From assembly GCA_023678885.1 (NCBI GenBank), contig CM043001.1, forward strand, positions 8,530,092 to 8,594,091: a stretch of 64,000 bases of DNA, read 5' to 3'. The translations under genes were made by a program, and so were the position numbers. This DNA is from Pogostemon cablin (lineage: Eukaryota > Streptophyta > Magnoliopsida > Lamiales > Lamiaceae). Below, piece after piece: positions 35,471 through 47,322 of this stretch. Under the pieces are notes generated by a model. The model made no database searches, had not been told where the DNA came from, and saw only the letters and a list, made by a program, of their open reading frames with translations. Position 1 is the first letter of the stretch. Each line of letters opens with the position of its first letter.

Positions 35471-37080
35471 TGATGAGTGATATTTTCACCTAGATTTTAG
35501 TATCTTTTTATGTGAGTTTTCGTATATTTTTATCCGTATTTGTATTTTATTTGGTTGTGTTTTGTGTTTTATGGAAATATGTGTGAATGAGCTTAAACCT
35601 ATGATTTTCACTTTTTATTGGATGCTAGATATGATAAGGAAGACGTAGGAAAAAAGCGGATCTCAATTCGGAGTTGAAACGAGGGAGAACGAGCCAAAAC
35701 AATAAAGGAATCAGGGCAGCAGCAACACGACTGGCCGTGTCGGTGGCACGAGCCGTGTCACAGTACGCGACTCGTGTAGCTAACACGGGCCTGTCCAGAA
35801 TGGCCGTGCGGCGACATCTATTCATCCAACACGACCACCACTTGGCCGTGTTGCGGAGCTCGACTCGTGTTGCAGCACACGACCCGTGTAGCCAATACGG
35901 GCCTGTAAGGAGAGGCCGTGCGGGAGCATCAGTTCACGCAACACGGGCACCTTATGGCCGTGTTGCGCCACACGACTCGTGTCGTGTCTGGAATCAGAAA
36001 AAAATCAGAATCCTTCTAGAAGGCCCATAAGGGTATAAATACCCCTCCATTCAGATTTTATAGGGAAGATCCGATTTCCACCCCTTCCACACACACATCA
36101 CACACCATTTCCTCCATTCTTCACATTCACCTTCATCCATTCTTCATCCTTTGGATCTACCTTGATCCAACCATCAAATCCTTCATCGAAGTAGTTAGAG
36201 AAGCAAGGAAGAGAGGTGGATTGCAAGGGGAAGAAGAAGATCACCATTGGAGACATCCAAGGGAGTTTTCATCTAAACTTTGTATTGAAACCTATTGTTT
36301 ATCATGTTTTGTAAGGAATTTAATGTCTATGTTAATTTTCTTATGGATATGAGAGGCTAATCTCCCTTGTGAGATTAGCAATATGAATTGTGTTGGATAA
36401 TTTTTGGTATTTTGCAATTGAATGATTATGTTGATTGGGTTAATTGATTTTCTATCATTGATGCTTTAGATCTTGAGGTTTATGATGATTTGTGTGTTTA
36501 ATTGTTTTAAGCATGTGATTAGATTGAGAAGTCAATTGCATATTTAGGATAATTAAGTGAATCATTTCATCAAACACTTCATGTGCATTATAGATTGTGA
36601 AGAGATTGAGAAGTCCTTCATAGTTTAGAACCCTTTGATAGAACATATCATTTATTAGATTGAGAAGTCAATAGATTATGTGAAGGGACTCTCATTTCAA
36701 GCTTAGTACCTAGTTGGAATTGTTTGAGTGAGAACCAATCCAATGAATGTCATTCCATATCCTATTCATTCCGAGAGGGAGTTTAGGTGATCTTAGTGTT
36801 GGCCCTTAGTCTCTTACCCATGACACATATGAATTCATTGCATGATACCTAGATTTTCCATGCTTTAAGTATTGCTAGTCTCATCTCTATCTACTTGGCT
36901 CATTCATCCATCTCCCATTCATCTATCCATTTATTTTATTGTCATTTCTTAATTATCTCCCCTTCTCGTTCATCTCTATAATACTATGACAAACACGAGA
37001 TCGCTTAAACCCTAGTACCTTCCTCCCTGTGGTTTGAAAATTTCTTTAATTGGTCATGCCCACTATATTATGGCTAATCA
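35471..37080 (+). repeat. Solo LTR A, 1610 bp (recombinant)
   Basis: Begins TGATGAGTGATATTTTCACC and ends CACTATATTATGGCTAATCA. TATA box TATAAAT at 36034-36040. About 40-300 bp upstream of it lies a CpG-rich field of GGCCGTGT and ACACGG(G/C)C motifs with inverted pairing (35725-35990). The 5' flank is AGGGG (copia), the 3' flank GGTAG (minisatellite element): two different targets, so this LTR is a recombination product with LTR B. Confidence 0.9.
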
Positions 37081-37767
37081 GGTAGGTAGGGGTAGGGTTG
37101 GGTGGTAATATTTTTATTATTGTTCAAATAATAAAATCTAAAATTTTATTTTAAAAAATTTTTTGGGGGTGGGTGGGTGGGTGGGGGTAGGGGTTGGGTG
37201 ATAATATTTTTATTATTTAAATATTAAAATATAATTTTATTTTAAAAATTTTTTTGAGGGTGGGTGGGTGGGTGGGATAGGGCTGGGTGGGTGGGGTAGG
37301 GGGAAGGGTTGGGTGGTAATATTTTTATTATTATAATTATTATTATTTAAATAATTAAATCTAAAATTTTATTTAAAATTTTTTTTTTGTGGGGGGGGGT
37401 GGGGTAATTGGGGGTAGAGAGTAGAGTTGGGTGGTAATATTTTTATTATTTAAATATTAAAATATAATTTTTTTAAAAAAAATTTAGAGGGTGGATGGGG
37501 GTGGGTAGGAGGGTTTGGGTGGGGGTAGGGAGTAGGTGGGAGAGTGATAATATTTTTATTATTTAAATATTAAAATCTAGAAGTTGTATGACAATTTTTT
37601 AAATTTTCAATTTATAAAAGTGGGATGTTGGGTTGGTGGGGCGGTACGGGTTAGCCCACATCTTAGTGGATTTGAGTGGGGCGAGTTAGTTTTGGGTTAA
37701 GAAATCGGTGGGTTTAGGTGGGTGGGGCGGGTTGGCCCGTGAGCTCAAACGACTTTTGACAGCTCTA
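37081..37767 (-). mobile_element. hAT-like minisatellite element, inverted arm
   Basis: Holds about five copies of a unit near 110 bp, each a G-rich part (GGGTGGGTGGG) plus an AT part (GTAATATTTTTATTATTTAA). It then has GGGGCGGGTTGGCCCGTGAG and ends in TTTTGACAGCTCTA. On the minus strand the terminus reads TAGAGCTGTCAAAA, a hAT-like end. The rest of this element is at 47323-47746 and 61484-61579; the inversion separated the parts. Confidence 0.6.
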
Positions 37768-38779
37768 GTTGAAATCAGGGGTTGTGAGGGATAAACCCTA
37801 ATTATGGTTCTTTTTTTTATCTGAAAAATGGAAAATTGAAATACAAAGGATGTGTAAAAAGATAAATGTACCATTGATGAACGTTCCTGTGGAAACTTAA
37901 TACAGATAGCAAGATCATGATAGAAGAGGCGAGGGAAAAAAATAGATAATATGTAGACTGATGAAAGGCTTGTTCGAATCTTCAAGAAGAACTGATATGA
38001 GGGTGAAGTGAGATGAAGGTGGAAGGAGAAAATCGCGAGACACGTGTAGTTGATATTCAAATAGACGGGTAGGTATGAGTAGTTGATATTTAAATGGATA
38101 GGATTCAGGTACCTTAAAATAAGCTGGCCCTCTACCCGTTGCAACCCCTATACCCAATATTATCTCAAAATTTTAAATTTCATCCCAAAATTAATTTTTT
38201 ATTGCAAATCGTCTCATTACTCCTGAAATTTTCAAAATCCAATCCAAATTTTAAAAACTTCCAAAATTTTGCTAAGTAACTTTCACTTCTTTTACTATTT
38301 CCATATTTATTTAATACAATAATCTTTTAACCCTTTATACACACTCGGTTTTTAATTGTTTCCATAAATATGGGAAGGCGAGTGACAAATCCGGTGGAGT
38401 AATTCATAACAATACAACAATCAACACCAAGAACAACACTTAGCACCATCAAGTGTTAGCTCTGATGCCACTTATTGGATGCTCAATCGATGTAAGTGTG
38501 TTTTTTATCAGTGATGTTATCCGAAGTGTTGTCAACACTACATACAATACTAGCTTATATTAGAGTAGAAACTTGTACAGAGTATGCAAGTTTAAAATCA
38601 ACGAAAGACTTAAACACATGAAAATCGAATCTAATATCTGAAGAAGTTTCTAAATGAAAAACTTAGACTGTTAGATCTAAGCCTACTTCAAGTATGCACT
38701 TCCACTGCCTCCGTCACATAAACAACTTTTTAATATTTTTTCAATTTAATCTCTAAATTTTCCTTTTTAAAATTAAATA
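37768..38779. other. Non-coding stretch with a decayed copia primer-site region
   Basis: No gene seen. Near 38455-38475 the minus strand reads TGGCATCAGAGCTAACAC after AATAAG, like a mutated initiator-Met primer site, suggesting an old minus-oriented copia LTR edge. Confidence 0.4.
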
Positions 38780-39007
38780 CTCCATCCGTCATACAATAAT
38801 AGTTAAACATATCCATTTTATGCGTTCCACTTCAATATTTACCTCTCTTTTTTTGGTAAAAGTGACCTACACAAATTAATTATTATTCTCTCCATGAGCC
38901 CACACATCACACTAATACACTTTGAACCTTACTACACATTAATAGTATTATATTCTGTAATCCCTATGCAAAAAATAAATGTAACCATTATTTCGGGACG
39001 AAGGAAG
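38780..39007. mobile_element. Stowaway-like MITE
   Basis: CTCCATCCGTCATACAATAA after TA; right end ATTTCGGGACGAAGGAAG before TA. Inverted termini share AATAATGGTTA/TAATAGTTA-type sequence. Confidence 0.8.
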
Positions 39008-39481
39008 TACATTATATATTTTTTATATTTTTACAATTTAATTTGAATTTTCATATTAATAAAATATATAAATAACTTAATCAATAAAAATCAATTCACA
39101 GTAATATTTAAAATATAATAAATAAATTACCTATTGAATAAATAATAAAATATAAAACAATTTGTATATTACAGTATATAATTTGGGATTAAATAATATT
39201 TATCGATGAATTGTTTTAATTATAATTTTTTTTCTTATTTCATATGTAAATAATTTATATATTATATATATTTTTCTTACAAAAATTTATGATTAAATAA
39301 TATTTATAAATTAACTTACATGATTATTTATTAAAGCGTATAATTATATTACATATAATTTAATTTTATAAAAAAAATAATGATTAAATAATATTTAATT
39401 GTGATTTTTTTTAATCCTTTGTTTAATATGCGCGTAAAACATTTTATATATTTTATTATAATATTTATTCATCTATATAAT

Positions 39482-39680
39482 ACTCCCTCCGTCCACTTGA
39501 TTAGTGTTCGTTTTTTTTCACATGGATTAAGGAGTATTATATTTTAAAGTATTGGTGAAAAAATATATTTTAACGTATAATTGATAGTTATATTAATATT
39601 GAATGTGGGACATCCATAAGAGTTTGAGTATAATACTAATATTATTGTGTTGTGTTACGTTAACCAAAAATGAAAATGAC
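39482..39680. mobile_element. Stowaway-like MITE, one end only
   Basis: A typical left end CTCCCTCCGTCCACTTGATT after TA, but no matching right terminus was found before 39700. Truncated. Confidence 0.55.
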
Positions 39681-39699
39681 GTGTAAGTTGGCCGCAGCA

Positions 39700-40151
39700 T
39701 CCAGCAAGCCTCTTCATCAATGTCGTTTCCCTCACAATTCCCACTTAACTTCTCCTCCATTTTCCCCTAGGTCGCGCCGGCAAACGCCCCCCACCCTCCT
39801 TGTTCCCGACTCCACACTAAGCTGTCTTGCATCTACTCTTTATTAACGCAATTTCCCTCATCGCAATTCCCACATAAATTCTCCTCCCTCCTCGTCGATG
39901 CCGCGCCGACGAACTCCCCCCACCCTCCTTTTCAAATTGCCGACAAACACTCCAAAATCTCCTTCTCAAATTGCAGATTAATTACACCTTCTACGCTGAC
40001 TGAGCACCTCTCACACGGAAACCTCATTTGATTTCTTACAATTGAAAAAAGAATCCAGTTGCATGGTCTCCGCCCTTCGCTACCGCTACTATGCTCTCCT
40101 CCATCGCGTATCTTGGGACTTCTTTGCCTTCTGTATCCTGAATTTAATCAG
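39700..40151 (+). other. Possible host-gene 5' leader and first exon
   Basis: CT-rich sequence with a roughly 120-bp imperfect tandem duplication (ACAATTCCCACTTAACTTC and GCAATTCCCACATAAATTC, each followed by a CGCGCCG and CCCCACCCTCCTT block). An ATG at about 40061 opens MVSALRYRYYALLHRV to the donor CAG/GTAATG at 40151; a second ATG gives a short transit-peptide-like frame. Before the inversion this piece lay just beyond the copia insertion, on the same strand as the CBSX exons. It could be the 5' end of that gene, though the intervening CBS exon is missing. Confidence 0.35.
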
Positions 40152-40528
40152 GTAATGTCTCTCCCTTTCCTATCATTTCTCTTATCTAGTTTTTAATTGA
40201 TACAACACAATGGGAAAATATGTGGAAAGGGCGAGTGTTAAACCTTCATAATTAAACCATTCATATGGGTGCTCCCTTACTGAAATTGGGGCTATCTTCG
40301 GTTTTGTGTTACTATCATCTCAACAGTGCACATGCAATTGCACTATACTCTATTTTGATGATATATTGTTTACAATTATTCATCTTTAGCTTCTGATACA
40401 TTGGATTTCCTCCTTAGAAATTAACAACGGCTGAAATATGTCTTATGATTTGCAAACGACTTGCTGATATATGACTGTTGCCCACTATGTGTATGAGATT
40501 TTTCTCCATGGACATATCATGCTTGTAC

Positions 40529-40946
40529 TGTTGGAAAATTCACGTTCATACATAGAGAGAAATCATACCTCTCACCATAGGATTGTGTTGCAGCAGAAGA
40601 ATATCTACGAACCTGTTGGTACTCACGGGATACACTGTGATCTCTGGATCAAATCATACAATACAGGGTTAGATTGTGTCCATGATATGGTACTAATTGT
40701 GGAATATGATAACTGGGTTCAGTGTTGTGAATTCGGAGAAGAAGAACCGAGAGAGAAAATGCTGTTGTTTTCTATGTGTAGCGTTCTGCCTTGCATGAAC
40801 ATTTTTCGTGTGTTGTTTCTGCAACGTGTTTCCACGTATAAAATATTGCACACAAGAGGAGTTAGAAAACTAACTTTTAAACTTCCTCTCTCTCTTATCC
40901 ACACATCATATGTGTAATTAATAAATAATATTATATATTATTTACA
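40529..40946 (-). repeat. 3' LTR of the split copia element
   Basis: Minus strand TGTAAATAATATATAATATT...GAATTTTCCAACA, 418 bp. A polypurine tract (TGAGTGGGAGA on the minus strand, 40947-40957) directly precedes it. Confidence 0.92.
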
Positions 40947-41859
40947 TCTCCCACTCACATATGAAGTCAAAAGTTGTCTGACTCAATTTCTTCATGAATC
41001 ATATTCTCGCACAGATTAATACATCGTGTGACCCACGTGATATGAGTTTTAATTGCTATATACTTATTAGAGATATATAGCAACTCAACCAGTTTATCAA
41101 AGAAACTCAACAAACTCGCTATACCCCAGAACTCTTGAACATTTAATATAAGTTGACATATCTCCTTTTAATCCCTGAATTTATCTGAGCATATTCAACC
41201 TTTTTACAAAAAAACTATGTATTCATAATCAAGACCCTGCTTGATTGACTAGTCAATGAATCACAATAGTATATGTTAAATTAAGACGTTCTTCCCATCT
41301 CACTAAGTATCTACAGTCTCCCACTGTGACTGATTTCCTAGATATGTACTGCATCGCCGTTATTAACCATAGCTCTTTTGGTAACATGCTAAAGTAGTAA
41401 TACCAAAGTGAAGACTTAGAATATAGTAGAAAGTCATAAGGGTAACCAATAGATATGGACTTATACTTTTGAGAAAATAGGGATAATTCTCTCAATCCTA
41501 TTGTGGTCAATTTAGCACATGTCATTTTCCTAAAACACATGTCACAATGTCTTTAACTTCCTTCCAAGAAAGCATATATTGTATTCATCTAATTTAGACA
41601 TCGTGTAAATCAAAGTTCAAGTGTGTCTCATACACTTAACCCGAATATCCTCCCTCCAACGTATAGGATCTTCGTCGATTTAGCTTTATAACAAGTTGGA
41701 TTAGATTCATGGTGAAATCTATCCCGATTACATTAGCTATCGTAATCTCATCTCTGCGCTCCCACTGAGTAAGAGACGATTGCTCGTATGAGAGTGACAA
41801 TCATAACTTGACGAGATACTATTATAGTTAATAAAACATATATAAATAGTTAAGCCATT

Positions 41860-42562
41860 AACCATTTCATTAACACACATTAACATATTCAATACATCGT
41901 TTTAAATCCTTCGCAGACTCAAACGAGTAGAAATATAACTAAGAATCACTTTCTTCTTGTCTACAATATCTCTAATAAAATTGAACTTTATGTCAATGTG
42001 TTTGGCCTTTCCATGATATTTTGGGATCTTTTGTGTAAGTAATAACCGCCTGATTATCACAATTAATTAAAAACAGCTCCCACTGAAGTGTTTGAGACCT
42101 CCAAATGTTTCATGAATCTTCTCAACCAAATAGCCTCTTGAACTGCAAATGCACATACTACAAACTCGGCTTCCATTAGTGGACAGTGCTATTCAAGTCT
42201 GTTTCTTGCTACACCATGAGATTGCTCCATTATTGAGTAAGAAGACATAACCGGGAGTTGATTTATGTTTATCTAAATCTCCACTCCAGTCAGCGTCTAT
42301 ATACCCATTCAGTGTACTGTTATTCTGTTGATGACAGCGAGAATAGTCTGCAATCAATCACATTGGCATATGGTACTCTGGCCATTTCATTCTTTTCATC
42401 TTGAGTTTAGGACACATTTGCTGACTCAATGATTCGCCTTTCAAAATATGAGTATCTATAGGTTTGCAGGTATCCATCTAGAATCGTTATAAAAGTTTCT
42501 TGATGTAAGTCTCTTGAGACAAACCCAATAACTTCTTTGAACAATTCATATAGATCTTTGCA
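41860..42562 (-). pseudogene. Copia RT end and RNase H, degenerate
   Basis: Minus strand: LLGLSQETYIKKLL, then MDTCKPIDTH, followed by the RNase H parts STNGSRVCSM-like (frame-broken), EAIWLRRFMKHLEV, a CDNQA-type catalytic region near 42050 and YTKDPK then YISTRL. Several stops. Below 41860 only 3' untranslated copia sequence is seen as far as the polypurine tract. Confidence 0.7.
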
Positions 42563-42714
42563 ACAAGTATTAGGGATGTAAACGAACCAAGCCGCTCGCA
42601 AGCTATTCGGGACTCGATTCGAAAAAAAATTCGTTCGAGTTCGTTCGTTGAAAAAAACGAGCCGAGTCGAGCTCGATTTTCGAGCTCGATTATTTTTTCG
42701 AGCCGAACTCGAGC

Positions 42715-42955
42715 CCGAGGGTGTTTGGCTCGAAAGCTCGCGAACGTGTTCGTTTACAGGCTCGCGAACGTGTTCGCGAACATGTTCGTTTAAAAGCTCG
42801 CGAACATGTTCGTTTACAGGCTCGCAAACGTGTTCGCGAACATGTTCGTTTAAAAGCTCGCGAACATGTTCGTTTATAGGCTCACGAACATGTTCGTTTA
42901 TTAAGCTCGCAAACGTGTTCGTTTATAGGCTCGTGAACGTGTTCGATAATAGACT
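42715..42955 (+). repeat. GAACATGTTCG / GCTCGCGAAC repeat array
   Basis: About ten alternations of GAACRTGTTCG with TTTAAAAGCTCGC or TTTACAGGCTCGC. GAACATGTTC is a perfect 10-bp palindrome. The array gives a Ser/Arg/Thr/Cys-rich open frame that is a by-product of the repeat. Confidence 0.85.
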
Positions 42956-42995
42956 CGAATAATGGTCAATATGCTCATTCTTCATATTATTACTC

Positions 42996-43032
<37 letters not shown>

Positions 43033-43092
43033 TATTATAACATATTAATATGATAATTTTAGAGTTTAAAATTTTTTACATAAATAAATAAA

Positions 43093-43097
<5 letters not shown>

Positions 43098-43145
<48 letters not shown>
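43098..43145. repeat. (TA)n microsatellite
   Basis: About 24 TA units inside the hAT-type element; an ATT run lies at 42998-43034 and another at about 43926-43950. Confidence 0.95.
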
Positions 43146-43147
<2 letters not shown>

Positions 43148-43457
43148 TTTTATCAATATAATTTATAAGGAATATAAATTTATAATTTTAAAAATATAAT
43201 ATACTCTTTAAATTAAATAAAAATTTTAAAGTATGACAATAAAAATAATAAAATTATTAAAACATAATTAATAAAAATAAAATTAAAAAGAGAGTGCATG
43301 TTATTAATTCTAAATAATGAATTGAAAGTCATATTTATAATGGGTTTAAAGATCTAAATTTTTTATTTTTTATTTCTATATAAGATTTAGTTTTGATTTA
43401 TTTATACTTAAATTTGAATAAATATATGTATTTATATACATTAAATTTTAACTAATA

Positions 43458-43739
43458 CTCCCTCCGTTCCGGAAAAGTTTTCATCTTTACTGTTTCACGT
43501 TGTTTAAGAAAAGTTATACTTTTTGACCAACTTTATTGACTTTGGATGGTATTGTAGTATTTTTAGGTAATAAAAAAGTATAAAGTAATGATATGTGTGT
43601 GAAAAAAGAGTGACAATTTTGAAATTAAAGTAACTTTTGAGGTTGTTGGATAAAGTGATGTTTTCTTTATTAGGGGGTGAAAGGTTTTGTGGAGCAAACA
43701 AATGAGGAAAGTGAGAAAAATATTATGGGACGGAAGGAG
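43458..43739. mobile_element. Stowaway-like MITE nested in the hAT element
   Basis: CTCCCTCCGTTCCGGAAAAG after TA; right end ATTATGGGACGGAAGGAG before TA. Inverted ends. Confidence 0.82.
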
Positions 43740-43995
43740 TAGTAATTAATAAAATTGTAAGTATTTTAAAGTCGACACCTCATTAATACATAAATATATG
43801 TATATATATATGTATATATATGTAAAAATACATTAATTTAATATAATTATTTATTTATATTTTAATAATATAATTTTATTTGAAGGAGAAATTTCGAATT
43901 TATATACACCCGTATTTGCCTTTTAATATTATTATTATTATTATTATTATAGTTAATGGGATAACATAAGGATACATTCAAATTTTAGGCAAATA

Positions 43996-44233
43996 CTTGT
44001 GTGACACCGTCTTACATAAGGTCTTACGTGAGACGAATAAAAAATTTATAAAATGTTAGCACTTTCGCTATATTCCATATAAAATGTTCGTTTTGTTTAT
44101 ATTATAAATTGTTCATAAAATAGTTCACTACACTATTATTACTTTTTATCGATTGAATATCACTTTTAATTAATAATATTATCACTTTTTATTCGTCTCA
44201 TGTAAATATTTACGTGAGACGGTCTCACACAAG
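43996..44233. mobile_element. MITE with CTTGTGTGAGACCGTC-type ends
   Basis: Left CTTGTGTGACACCGTCTTAC, right GTGAGACGGTCTCACACAAG; the inverted termini extend about 45 bp to GAGACGAATAAAAA. No ORF. Confidence 0.8.
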
Positions 44234-44736
44234 ACCTACTCCAAAATTTAAATTAAATACATACTCCATATACTTATAAATGTTAATTAAAAAATATTTT
44301 GTTATATTATTAATATATATTTTAATTAATAATTAATAAAAATTTATAATATCTCTAGATTCCACTTTTTATAAAAAAAATTATTAATAAAATTTTATTA
44401 TTCATGAGACCTCACTCAAACCTTTATACATTAAAAAACTAAAAAATAAATTATTTTCAGTTTAACGAGCCAAACGAGCCCGAGCTCGAACAAAGGACTA
44501 GTTTTTATAGAGCCGAATTCGAGCTCGAGTTTTTTTTTATTTAATAAAAATATTTTGAGCCGAGCTCGCGAACTGTTCGCGAGCTCTATATTTTACACAC
44601 GAGCCGAACTCGAGCTTAAAAAATAAAATTCGAATCGAGCTCGAGCCGAGCTCGAGCCCTTTAAAAAAATTCGAGCCGAGCTTCGAGCCCGGAGATGTTC
44701 GGCTCGGCTCGGCTCGATTACATCCCTAACAAGTAT

Positions 44737-45712
44737 GTACTCTGCTTCACCCGTGTCTTTCATTTTGAAATACGAAGATAACCATCTTATTATGGTTTCA
44801 AGATACTCTATGCTATTACCCGTTAGTAGTATGTCATCCACATACAAGGATAGAATCACAAAACAACCATTGGACCATTTAATGTAAACACAGTGGTCTT
44901 CGTTTATCATAATGAAATATGAGATGATTGTAGTGTGAAATCTCAAATGCACTGTTTAGAGGATTGTTTGAGTCCATAGATCGAATTCTTCAATCTACAA
45001 ACTTTATCCTCTTGACCTCGAAGAATAAATCCTACAGGCTATTGTATGTAGATTTCTTCTTCTAATTTTCCATTGAAAAATGCGGTCTTAACATCCATTT
45101 GCTGTAATTCTAAATCCACACTAGCCACTATAGCCAACAGTAGATGAATCAAGGCAAAACTCACTACAGATGATAAGGTTTCTTCGTAGTCTATACCCTC
45201 TTATTGAGTATAACCGTTTGCCACCAAACGAGCTTTATACCTCTCTGTTGAGCCTTTTTCTCGATTTTGAGAATCTATTTATTCTCAATTGTCTTTCAGT
45301 CCCTTCGGAAGATCTACAAGTCTCCAGACTTGATTTGACTTCATAGACTCTATCTCCTCTTTCATCCATTTCTCCTTTTTCGGACAAGTTAGAGCTTTTC
45401 AACGTTTCTGGGCTCTTTCTCATCAGCAGGAGAAACATCTCAACTTTCTGGTAAAACCAAAAAGACATGTCCATTAATGTCATAATGCCTTTTGGGCACA
45501 TGCTTCCTAGAACTTTTCGAGATGAGATAACTAATGATGGTCTTCTGTAGACAAAGTGCTCTTATTGGGAATCACTTGATTCTCAATCGAAAAATATCTA
45601 TTAAGATCCACACCATCAAGATCCACACCATCAGCTTATTACTCCCACTTGGATCTTGTAGGTGTTGGTTTTCTACTATCTCGAAAATAGGTTCAGCATC
45701 CCTGATGCCCCT
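44737..45712 (-). pseudogene. Copia reverse transcriptase, degenerate
   Basis: Minus strand: IRDAEPIFEIVENQHLQDPS continues the plus-strand frame from 35470. RT motifs follow: DYEETLSSVV, QQMDVKTAFFNGKLEEEIYI, KNSIYGLKQ and LSLYVDDILLTGN, whose YVDD catalytic pair is encoded at 44833-44844. It ends at GEAEYIL where the hAT element begins. Stops, for example before PVGFI, show loss of function. Confidence 0.88.
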
Positions 45713-47322
45713 TGATTAGCCATAATATAGTGGGCATGACCAATTAAAGAAATTATCGAACCACAGGGAGGAAGGTACTAGGGTCTAAGCGATTTCGTGT
45801 TTGTCATAGTATTATAGAGATGAACGAGAAGGGGAGATAATCAATAAATGACAATAAAATAAAAGGATAGATGAATGGAAGATTGATGAATGAGCCAAGT
45901 AGATAGAGATGAGATTAACAATACTTAAAGCATGAAAAATCTAGGTATCATGCAATGAATTCATATGTGTCATGGGAAAAAGACTAAGGGCCAACACTAA
46001 GATCACCTAAACTCCCTCTCGGAATGAATAGGATATGGAATGACATTCATTGGATTGGTTCTCACTCAAACAATTCCAACTAGGTACTAAGCTTGAAATG
46101 AGAGTCCCTTCACATAATCTATTGACTTCTCAATCTAATAAATGATATGTTCTATCAAAGGGTTCTAAACTATGAAGGACTTCTCAATCTCTTCACAATC
46201 TATAATGCACATGAAGTGTTTGATGAAATGATTCACTTAATTATCCTAAATATGCAATTGACTTCTCAATCTAATCACATGCTTAAAACAATTAAACACA
46301 CAAATCATCATAAACCTCAAGATCTAAAGCATCAATGATAGAAAATCAATTAACCCAATCAACATAATCATTCAATTGTAAAATACCAAAAATTATCCAA
46401 CATAATTCATATTGCTAATCTCAAAAGGGAGATTAGCCTCTCATATCCATAAGAAAATTAACATAGACATTAAATTCCTTACAAAACATGATAAACAATA
46501 GGTTTCAATACAAAGTTTAGATGAAAACTCCCTTGGATGTCTCCAATGGTGATCTTCTTCTTCCCCTTGCAATCCACCTCTCTTCCTTGCTTCTCTAGCT
46601 ACTTGGATGAAGGATTTGATGGTTAGATCAAGGTAGATCCAAAGGATGAAGAATGGATGAAGGTGAAGGTGAAGAATGGAGGAAATGGTGTGTGATGTGT
46701 GTGTGGAAGGGGTGGAAATCGGATCTTCCCTATAAAATCTGAATGGAGGGGTATTTATACCCTTATGGGCCTTCTAGAAGGATTCTGATTTTTTTCTGAT
46801 TCCAGACACGACACGAGTTGTGTGGCGCAACACGGCCATAAGGTGCCCGTGTTGCGTAAACTGATGCTCCCGCACGGCCTCTCCTTACAGGCCCGTGTTG
46901 GCTACACGGGTCGTGTGCTGCAACACGAGTCGAGCTCCGCAACACGGCCAAGTGGTGGTCGTGTTGGATGAATAGATGTCGCCGCACGGCCATTCTGAAC
47001 AGGCCCGTGTTAGCTACACGAGTCGCGTACTGCGACACGGCTCGTGCCACCGACACGGCCAGTCGTGTTGCTGCTGCCCTGATTCCTTCACTGTTTTGGC
47101 TCGTTCTCCCTCGTTTCAACTCTGAATTGAGATCCGCTTTTTTCCTACGTCTTCCTTATCATATCTAGCATCCAATAAAAAGTGAAAATCATAGGTTTAA
47201 GCTCATTCACATATATTTCCTTAAAACACAAAACACAACCAAATAAAATACAAATACGGATAAAAATATACGAAAACTCACATAAAAAGATACTAAAATC
47301 TAGGTGAAAATATCACTCATCA
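45713..47322 (-). repeat. Solo LTR B, 1610 bp (recombinant, opposite orientation)
   Basis: Near-identical reverse copy of LTR A, same length. On its own strand the 5' flank is GGTAG (complement of CTACC at 47323-47327) and the 3' flank AGGGG (complement of CCCCT at 45708-45712), the mirror image of LTR A. Confidence 0.9.

Larger units (their letters stand above)
42571..44728. mobile_element. hAT-type non-autonomous element, 2158 bp, inside copia RT
   Basis: Starts TAGGGATGTAAACGAACC and ends TTACATCCCTA, inverted termini. It is flanked by an 8-bp duplication ACAAGTAT (42563-42570 and 44729-44736), the hAT signature. Both ends are filled with GAGCTCGAGCCGAGC-type repeats. No transposase remains. 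It interrupts copia RT just after GEAEYIL. Nested inside are two MITEs, ATT and TA microsatellites and a GAACATGTTCG array. Confidence 0.92.
40529..45712 (-). mobile_element. Ty1/copia element, 3' half, inverted
   Basis: Minus-strand order: continuation of the polyprotein from 45707, RT, hAT insertion, end of RT, RNase H, 3' untranslated part, polypurine tract, 3' LTR. Its outer end at 40529 is flanked by TGTAC, the complement of GTACA before the 5' LTR at 30330. Both halves therefore come from one insertion. Confidence 0.9.

Noticed and set aside
35674..36030. 118-codon frame in LTR A (and its copy in LTR B)
   Set aside because: Lies across the CpG-rich motif field of the LTR; composition follows the repeat and no domain is visible.
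37686..38144. 152-codon minus-strand frame
   Set aside because: AT-rich, Ser/Leu/Phe-biased, spans the end of the minisatellite element and flank, with no domain.
42648..42962. Open frame rich in Ser, Arg, Thr and Cys
   Set aside because: A by-product of the GAACATGTTCG array with no independent coding evidence.
35471..47322. LTR A and LTR B as the two LTRs of one inserted element with an internal minisatellite
   Set aside because: Both LTRs have GGTAG on the minisatellite side and AGGGG on the copia side, which fits two solo LTRs and an exchange better; no primer site or polypurine tract fits an internal region.
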